NCBI GenBank assembly: GCA_902805995.1
Contig: CADCUU010000483.1
Location: 1 to 10,587, forward strand
Source: an uncultured Rubellimicrobium sp.
GTDB lineage: Bacteria; Pseudomonadota; Alphaproteobacteria; Rhodobacterales; Rhodobacteraceae
Length of the DNA: 10,587 bases
Reading direction: 5' to 3'
The position numbers and the translations under genes were made by a program. The notes below the pieces were generated by a model, which ran no database searches, had not been told where the DNA came from, and saw only the letters and a list, made by a program, of their open reading frames with translations. Below, piece by piece: positions 6,429 through 10,587 of this stretch; position 1 is the first letter of the stretch; every line of letters begins with the position of its first letter.

Positions 6429-6497
6429 TCACCTGTCATTGTGTCTGGAAGAGCGCGCGTTGCGGGCCGACGGCCAGACCCGTGGGGGCCATGTCAT
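6429..6497 (-). other. Possible 22-codon leader reading frame before the ligase
   Basis: An ATG at 6495-6497 is preceded by AGAAGG (6505-6510) with a seven-base spacing. The frame runs 22 codons and its TGA (6429-6431) falls inside the AGGTGA ribosome-binding site of the ligase. The peptide has five arginines, one histidine and two or three tryptophans and starts MTWPPRVW. Translation of it could control access to the ligase start. Arginine-rich short frames are common in GC-rich DNA, so this is tentative; the rest of the 134-base gap between permease and ligase shows nothing else. Confidence 0.25.
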
Positions 6498-6573
6498 GGA
6501 TGCACCTTCTGCGTGATCGCAGCCTTTCGTGCCGGTTCGTTCAAGGGAATGTGGAGGTTCGCAGCCCGTCTGT

Positions 6574-7377
6574 CTAGCGGATCAACTGGAACTTCGCCCG
6601 CCAGCGGCCCGTGGCGCCCGGCATATGGCGGTTCAGCCGCTGGCTCGCGCGGTGGAAGAGGGCGATGACGGCGAGCGTCAGGAGGATGAAGTAGCCCGCG
6701 AGGATCGGGTAGGGGACGAAGGGGTTGAACGTCTTGTCCGCGAAGTACTGCGCGTAGTAGAGCGCGTCCCCCCGCTGCTGGAGCGCCGGGAAGCCCGTGA
6801 AGAACACGAGCGTGGTCGCGTGGAAGAGGAAGATCGCCTCGTTGGTGTAGGCGGGCCATGCGAGGCGCAGCATCGTGGGGAAGGTGACGCGCCGGAACTT
6901 CGTCCAGCCCGACAGGCCATAGGCGTCGGCGGCCTCCAGGTCCCCCCGGGGGATGGCCTGGAGGGCGCCATGGAAGATCTCGGCCGAATAGGCGGCGGTG
7001 TTGAGGAACAGCACGACCAGCGCGCCCGCCCAGGCCGAGGTGAAGAGCCCCATCGCCGGGAACTGGCCTTTGAGCGAGAGGAACAGGAAGTACCCGAAGA
7101 AGAACTGGATAAAGAGCGGCGAGCCCCGCAGGACGAAGACGAACCATTCGGCGGGTTTGCGCAGCCAGCCGTGATGCGACGTCCGGGCGAGCGCCACCGC
7201 GACGGCGAGGAAGAAGCCCGCGACCAGCGCTACCGCGCCGAAGTAGATGTTCCAGATCATCCCCGATCCGATCAGCGTCGCCTGCTCGCACAGCGTGAAG
7301 TCGGATTGCGGCAGGGCGCGCTCGCCGAATCCCAGGGAGCGGAGGGCGTAGGACTGGAGGGTGTTCAGGCAGCTCAT
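6574..7377 (-). CDS. Amino-acid ABC transporter permease (HisM/ArtM type)
   Basis: A 267-residue inner-membrane permease that pairs with the product of the preceding gene to form the channel of a polar amino-acid importer. Hydrophobic helices are seen around 40-64, 78-101, 113-135, 175-196 and 224-243. The EAA loop that contacts the ATPase is EAADAYGLSGWTKFRRV (148-164) followed by FPTM, with the expected glycine. VLRGSPLFIQ (82-91) is the usual second-helix signature (R-G-T/S-P-L). The N-terminus carries about 38 residues before the first helix, with Cys3 and Cys30. Its ATG overlaps the previous stop as ATGA (7374-7377), indicating coupled translation and near-equal amounts of the two permeases. 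Substrate class is inferred from family and context. Confidence 0.92.
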   Translation of the reverse strand: MSCLNTLQSYALRSLGFGERALPQSDFTLCEQATLIGSGMIWNIYFGAVALVAGFFLAVAVALARTSHHGWLRKPAEWFVFVLRGSPLFIQFFFGYFLFLSLKGQFPAMGLFTSAWAGALVVLFLNTAAYSAEIFHGALQAIPRGDLEAADAYGLSGWTKFRRVTFPTMLRLAWPAYTNEAIFLFHATTLVFFTGFPALQQRGDALYYAQYFADKTFNPFVPYPILAGYFILLTLAVIALFHRASQRLNRHMPGATGRWRAKFQLIR

Positions 7378-8261
7378 GCGGGCCCCACGAGGTCGGCCTT
7401 GCGCTGCGCCTCACCCCCCGAGACGGCCTGCCCATGGGTAAGGCGGCGCATCACGCGGTCGAGCACGACCTCGGACAGGCGGGTGAAGGCGAGGTAGAAG
7501 ACGAGAAGGAAAAGGAAGTACCACATCCGCCAGTCGCCATGGGGATAGTCGGTGAACTGCGGCGTCTTGGAGCCGCCGAGGTCGCGTGCCCAGTAGACGA
7601 TGTCCTCCACGCCGAGGAGGAACAGGAGGGGGGAGGCCTTGATAAGCACCATCCACAGGTTCGACAGGCCGGGCAGGGCATAGACCCACATCTGCGGCAC
7701 GAGCACCCGCCAGAAGGCCTGGCGGTGGGTCATGCCATAGGCCTCGGCCGTTTCCATCTGCGTCCGGGGCACGGCCCGCATCGCGCCGTAGAGGACGTTC
7801 GCCGCGAAGGCGCCGAAGACGATGGCGAAGGTGAGGACAGCCAGCGTGAAGCCGTAGACCTCGTGCATCCACTGGGGGGAGGAGGAGAGGGGCAGCTTGG
7901 CCGGGTCGCAGACGATGAAGTCGCTGCCCTGGCGGATGGGCTGGTCCCAGTCCGGGCACTTGATCCGGTGACGCAGGTATTCGAAGCCCTGGTCCAGCGC
8001 GATCACGAAGAACAGGAAGAACGCGATGTCGGGCACGCCCCGCACGATCGCGACATAGCCCTTGCCGAACCACGACAGGGGCGCGATCCGCGACCGCGCG
8101 GCCATGGCCCCGCCGAAGCCCAGGAGCAGCGCCGCCGGGGCCGTGACCGCCAGAAGCAGCAGCACCGTCACGAAGGAGCCGTAGAAGTTCAGGTGCTTCC
8201 CCGTGGTGAGGTAGCAGATGAACCACTGGAGGTTGCCGAGGGTGGAGGGGTCGTCGCACAT
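7374..8261 (-). CDS. Amino-acid ABC transporter permease (HisQ/ArtQ type)
   Basis: A 295-residue inner-membrane permease, longer than the usual 220-240 of the HisQ family. Helices are visible around 28-50, 66-90, 136-160, 195-220 and 245-265, with the EAA loop ETAEAYGMTHRQAFWRV (170-186) followed by LVPQ. IVRGVPD (72-78) is the second-helix signature. The extra length lies mostly between helices 2 and 3 (about 92-135) and between helices 4 and 5 (about 221-243), both on the periplasmic side by the family topology; the first insert contains Cys102 and Cys118. The ATG at 8259-8261 is the only possible start, since no ATG, GTG or TTG occurs in frame before the next upstream stop; its ribosome-binding site is weak. 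It lies 68 bases after the binding-protein gene, with a strong hairpin between, and overlaps the next permease gene by four bases. Confidence 0.92.
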   Translation of the reverse strand: MCDDPSTLGNLQWFICYLTTGKHLNFYGSFVTVLLLLAVTAPAALLLGFGGAMAARSRIAPLSWFGKGYVAIVRGVPDIAFFLFFVIALDQGFEYLRHRIKCPDWDQPIRQGSDFIVCDPAKLPLSSSPQWMHEVYGFTLAVLTFAIVFGAFAANVLYGAMRAVPRTQMETAEAYGMTHRQAFWRVLVPQMWVYALPGLSNLWMVLIKASPLLFLLGVEDIVYWARDLGGSKTPQFTDYPHGDWRMWYFLFLLVFYLAFTRLSEVVLDRVMRRLTHGQAVSGGEAQRKADLVGPA

Positions 8262-8282
8262 GGGGGCACCCGGGGACGGGAT

Positions 8283-8318
8283 CGGCGCGGGACGCTTCCT
8301 GTGAAAGGCCCCGCGCCG
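8283..8318 (-). promoter_or_regulatory. Intercistronic hairpin between binding protein and permease genes
   Basis: Nine perfect pairs CGGCGCGGG/CCCGCGCCG (8310-8318 with 8283-8291) continue, after a G-T and a C-G pair and one bulged base, into CTTTC/GGAAG around the three-base loop ACA. The stem is close to 16 pairs long. It starts 11 bases after the binding-protein stop codon. No T-run follows, so it is more likely a 3'-end stabiliser or partial attenuator that lets the binding protein be made in excess over the permeases, as known for malE-malF and hisJ-hisQ type operons. Confidence 0.6.
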
Positions 8319-8329
8319 CCGTCAGATCG

Positions 8330-9052
8330 TCAGTAGGTTTCCGTGTCGTCGCCGAACCACTTGATGAGGAGTTCGTTGAGGGAGCCGTCATCCTTCATGG
8401 ACTGGATCGCGGCGTCGAACTTGTCGCGAAGCTCCGTGTCGGACTCCCGCAGGCCCGCGCCCACGCCGCCGCCGATCGGGACCCGGTCGCCCACGAAGGT
8501 CAGCTCGCCGCCCGACTCCTCGACGATGGCGGACAGGAAGTCGAAGTCGGCGAAGACGGCATCGGCCTCGCCGTTGCGGACGGCGGCCACGGTCTCCTCG
8601 GGCGTCGCGAATTCGAGGAGCGTCGCGCCGGACTCCGCGATGTAGCCCGCCTGAATGGTCGCGGCCTGCGCGGCCACGGTCCCGGCGGTGATGTCCACGC
8701 CCTCGCTCAGCGCGACATAGGCCGAGGCGGTGGGCGGGGAGTAGTCCTGGGTGAAGTCGATGACCTCGTCACGCTCGGGCGTGATCGACATGCCTGCGAG
8801 GATCGCGTCGTAGTTGCCCGAGACGAGGTTGGGGATGATGGAGTCCCATTCGTTCGTGACCCATTCGCAGGTCAGCTCGGCGCGGGTGCAAAGCTCGTCC
8901 CCCAGCTCGCGCTCGAAGCCGTCGATCTCGCCCGCGTCGTTGAGGAAGTTGAACGGGGGATAGGCCCCCTCGGTGGCGAGGCGGACGACGTCCTGCGCAA
9001 GCGCCCCCGAGGCGGCCAGCGCCAGCGTGGAGGCGAGGATGAGGCTCTTCAT
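8330..9052 (-). CDS. Periplasmic amino-acid-binding protein (HisJ/ArtI family)
   Basis: A 240-residue solute-binding protein that captures the substrate in the periplasm and delivers it to the permease pair. A clear signal peptide MKSLILASTLALAASGALA ends at an ALA-Q cleavage site (19/20). The mature start VVRLATEGAYPPFNF is the standard family 3 opening. IDGFEREL (43-50), NEWDSIIPNLVSGNYDAI (67-84) and SITPERDEVIDFT (89-101) follow, with Arg94 in the place of the arginine that binds the ligand carboxylate in HisJ/LAO proteins. Cys55 and Cys62 have the seven-residue spacing of the HisJ/LAO disulfide. The closing DGSLNELLIKWFG is typical. The start has AGGGAG (9061-9066) eight bases upstream. 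It sits 37 bases after the ATPase gene. A basic or polar amino acid, or an opine-like derivative, is the likely ligand; the exact one cannot be read. Confidence 0.93.
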   Translation of the reverse strand: MKSLILASTLALAASGALAQDVVRLATEGAYPPFNFLNDAGEIDGFERELGDELCTRAELTCEWVTNEWDSIIPNLVSGNYDAILAGMSITPERDEVIDFTQDYSPPTASAYVALSEGVDITAGTVAAQAATIQAGYIAESGATLLEFATPEETVAAVRNGEADAVFADFDFLSAIVEESGGELTFVGDRVPIGGGVGAGLRESDTELRDKFDAAIQSMKDDGSLNELLIKWFGDDTETY

Positions 9053-9089
9053 GCGGTAGTCTCCCTTTTATTGTTGGACTTTATGGTTG

Positions 9090-9869
9090 TCAGGCGGCGC
9101 GGGTGGCCGACAGGAACCCGCGCAGGCGCTCGGTCTGCGGGTTGCCGAAGAGCTGCTGGGGTGGACCCTCTTCCTCGATCCGGCCCTTGTGGAGGAAGAC
9201 GACGTGATGGGCCACGTCAGCGGCAAGGCGCATGTCGTGGGTCACGATGATCATCGTGCGCCCTTCCTGCGCGAGGGCCTTGATCACGCGAACGACCTCC
9301 TGCTCCAGCTCGGGGTCGAGGGCGGAGGTGGGCTCGTCGAAGAGGAGCGCCTTGGGCTCCATGCAGAGGGCGCGGGCGATGGCGGCGCGCTGCTGCTGGC
9401 CGCCCGAAAGCTGCGCGGGCCAGGCCTCGGCCTTGTCGCCGATGCCCACCTTGTCGAGATAGGCACGGGCGCGGGCCTCGACCTCCTTCGGGTCGCGCTT
9501 CAGCACCGTGACGGGCGCTTCCATCACGTTCTGGAGGATGCTCATGTGGGACCAGAGATTGAAGCTCTGGAACACCATCGACAGGTTCGTGCGGATGCGG
9601 ACCACCTGCGCGCGGTCGGCGGGGCGGCGGCTCAGGCCCGTGCCGCGCCACCGGACGGGTTCGCCTTCGAACAGGATCTCGCCCTGTTGGCTGTCCTCCA
9701 GGAGGTTGCAGCAGCGCAGGAGGGTGGACTTGCCCGAGCCGGAGGAGCCGATCATGGCCACGACATGGCCTGCGGGGGCCTGGATATCGACGCCCTTGAG
9801 CACTTCGAGCGACCCGTAGGCCTTGTGCAGATTGCGGATTTCGATGACCGGAGCGGCCGATGCTGTCAC
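9090..9869 (-). CDS. Amino-acid ABC transporter ATP-binding protein (HisP/GlnQ type)
   Basis: A 259-residue ATPase, first gene of the transporter operon, that would drive import by the two permeases. Seen: Walker A GSSGSGKS (41-48), Q-loop Gln101 in VFQSFNLWSHMS, signature LSGGQQQR (154-161), Walker B ALLFDEP (174-180), D-loop SALDPE (182-187) and His211. The run LWSHM..LQNVMEAPV (105-120) and the DPKEVEARA segment are characteristic of polar amino-acid importers such as HisP and OccP. The start is GTG at 9867-9869: a stop in frame lies at 9894-9896, no ATG exists between, and GGGAAGA lies about five bases upstream. Gene order ATPase, binding protein, Q-type permease, M-type permease is that of artPIQM. 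Confidence 0.95.
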   Translation of the reverse strand: MTASAAPVIEIRNLHKAYGSLEVLKGVDIQAPAGHVVAMIGSSGSGKSTLLRCCNLLEDSQQGEILFEGEPVRWRGTGLSRRPADRAQVVRIRTNLSMVFQSFNLWSHMSILQNVMEAPVTVLKRDPKEVEARARAYLDKVGIGDKAEAWPAQLSGGQQQRAAIARALCMEPKALLFDEPTSALDPELEQEVVRVIKALAQEGRTMIIVTHDMRLAADVAHHVVFLHKGRIEEEGPPQQLFGNPQTERLRGFLSATRAA

Positions 9870-9892
9870 GACGTCTTCCCTGTATTCGGGAA

Positions 9893-9921
9893 ATTAGGCG
9901 TTATTCGCGGAACGATTGCAA
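9893..9921 (-). promoter_or_regulatory. Candidate promoter of the transporter-ligase operon
   Basis: On the minus strand TTGCAA (9916-9921) and CCTAAT (9893-9898), each four of six to the sigma-70 consensus, are separated by exactly 17 bases. The predicted start would lie about 15-20 bases before the GTG of the ATPase gene. It is the best pair found in this gap and the AT-richest part of it. Confidence 0.4.
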
Positions 9922-9952
9922 CCATTTGTGGGATGCGCTCCATCCGACGCAG

Positions 9953-10004
9953 CGGCACGCCCGCCGCGTTGCGCAGGTTTCAGGCGGTGTGGAGGGGCGT
10001 GCCG
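9953..10004. repeat. Inverted repeat between the PhnD-like gene and the operon
   Basis: CGGCACGCCC (9953-9962) and GGGCGTGCCG (9995-10004) are perfect 10-base inverted arms separated by 32 bases. There is no T-run, so it is a doubtful terminator for the PhnD-like gene; it lies 30 to 80 bases upstream of the candidate promoter and could also bind a dimeric regulator. Confidence 0.4.
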
Positions 10005-10069
10005 GGGATAACGGCAGCGCGGGACCTGAGCCCGTTCGCCGCACTCCTCTGACAGCGCCGCGACCGGGG

Positions 10070-10587
10070 TCAGGCGGGCCATGGCTCCTCGACCAGCGGC
10101 GCGGGCGGCAGCGGGCGGTCGTAGGCCGAGCGCGGCAGCACAGCGAGGCCGCGCAGCCCCAGATCCTCCGACGCCCAATCCGGCAGGGCAGCGATGGCTT
10201 CGCGGATGGCCTCCCGGTAGGGGCCGGGATCGCGGCCGGGGGCGGTAATGAAGCTCATGCCGGGGCTGGTGGCCGTGCGGGCGACGACGCGCAGCCCGGC
10301 GGCCAGGGGTTCCCACCGTTGAAGGTTGCGGAAGGTGATCGCGTCGATGCCGGCGAGGTCCGCACGCCCTTCGGCCACCGCGCGAAGGCTGCCCAGATGG
10401 GAGCCGGTGACGGCCACGGGGTGAAGGGTGACGCTAGACTGCCGCGCCCACTCCTGCGGCAGGTCCCAGCCCGAATTGGACAGCGGGTCGTTCAGGGCAA
10501 AGCGTGAGCCCGGCGCGGGGTCGTCGGCGCGCGCCACGATCACGCTGTAGTATTCGCCGGGCCCGGCCCCCGGCAGGCCGTAGTTCC
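10070..10587 (-). CDS. PhnD-like periplasmic binding protein, C-terminal part
   Basis: The frame is open through the right edge, so only the last 172 residues are seen. The first visible residues are NYGLPGAGPGEYYSVIVAR; a GTG inside this run at 10543 is not the start. FALNDPLSNSGW is followed by TGSHLGSLRAVAEGRADLAG and IDAITFRNLQ, the arrangement typical of the PhnD family of phosphate/phosphonate-type substrate-binding proteins, where this helix and the following Ile-Asp line the ligand cleft. The tail, ending EEPWPA, is proline-rich. Partners (PhnC/PhnE-like) are not in view, and many PhnD-like proteins are stand-alone and bind other ligands, so a phosphonate role is not established. The stop at 10070-10072 is 200 bases before the next gene, a separate unit. 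Confidence 0.82.
   Translation of the reverse strand, partial: NYGLPGAGPGEYYSVIVARADDPAPGSRFALNDPLSNSGWDLPQEWARQSSVTLHPVAVTGSHLGSLRAVAEGRADLAGIDAITFRNLQRWEPLAAGLRVVARTATSPGMSFITAPGRDPGPYREAIREAIAALPDWASEDLGLRGLAVLPRSAYDRPLPPAPLVEEPWPA

Noticed and set aside
8283..8318. Intrinsic terminator between binding protein and permease
   Set aside because: The stem is strong but no T-run follows, and the downstream permeases have no other evident promoter, so a full terminator is unlikely.
7434..8336. Forward-strand frames over the permease genes, also 6529-7497 and 9087-10052
   Set aside because: All are antisense to well-supported transporter genes and show only charged low-complexity sequence.
1..10587. 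Mobile elements, CRISPR arrays, tRNA or rRNA genes
   Set aside because: No transposase or integrase motif, no regularly spaced repeats, and no cloverleaf or rRNA signature was seen on either strand.

Overview
The window is a GC-rich stretch with every supportable gene on the minus strand, so gene order below is given in the direction of transcription, from high to low coordinates. Protein content (an alphaproteobacterial-type DnaB with extra inserts, an hypothetical gene-alr-mlaE-mlaF run, an occ/art-type amino-acid ABC operon followed by a glutamine-synthetase-like enzyme) and the base composition suggest an alphaproteobacterium, most likely of the Rhodobacterales. This assignment rests on general familiarity with the families, not on a search. 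It reads as ordinary chromosome; no insertion sequence, phage gene, CRISPR array, tRNA or rRNA was seen.

Right part (10587 to about 5060). The C-terminal part of a PhnD-like periplasmic binding protein runs in from the edge and stops at 10070. After a 200-base gap with a plausible sigma-70-type promoter comes a five-gene unit: ABC ATPase (9869-9090), periplasmic amino-acid-binding protein (9052-8330), two inner-membrane permeases overlapping by ATGA (8261-7374 and 7377-6574), and a glutamine-synthetase-family ligase (start 6424 or 6439, stop 5093). A strong hairpin sits between the binding protein and the first permease and probably sets unequal expression. A short reading frame of 22 codons precedes the ligase and ends inside its ribosome-binding site. 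Together these genes look like uptake of a polar or basic amino acid or an amine, followed by ATP-dependent gamma-glutamylation or amidation. A GC-rich hairpin just after the ligase stop probably ends the unit.

Middle part (5060 to 3294). The replicative helicase gene dnaB (4825-3335) stands alone. Its upstream region holds an exact GTTC-N7-GTTC direct repeat, the known alphaproteobacterial LexA (SOS) box, about 50 bases before the start codon, a DnaA-box-like 9-mer further upstream, and a knot of overlapping inverted repeats. A palindrome with A4/T4 ends follows dnaB and is a good intrinsic, possibly bidirectional, terminator; a related sequence lies 80 bases further on.

Left part (3079 to 1). 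A 73-residue protein of unknown function, alanine racemase (alr), an MlaE-type permease and an MlaF-type ATPase follow one another. The last three overlap by ATGA, so translation is probably coupled. This joins D-alanine supply for the cell wall with an ABC pair of the outer-membrane lipid-asymmetry type, although no mlaD or mlaC partner is in view. At the very edge, a good ribosome-binding site and a start at 100 open a further minus-strand gene with a hydrophobic N-terminus; only 33 codons are visible.

No wholly new system is evident. The observations best worth checking are the SOS-type box in front of dnaB, the hairpin and leader frame in the transporter-ligase operon, and the ligase's departure from canonical glutamine synthetase motifs.
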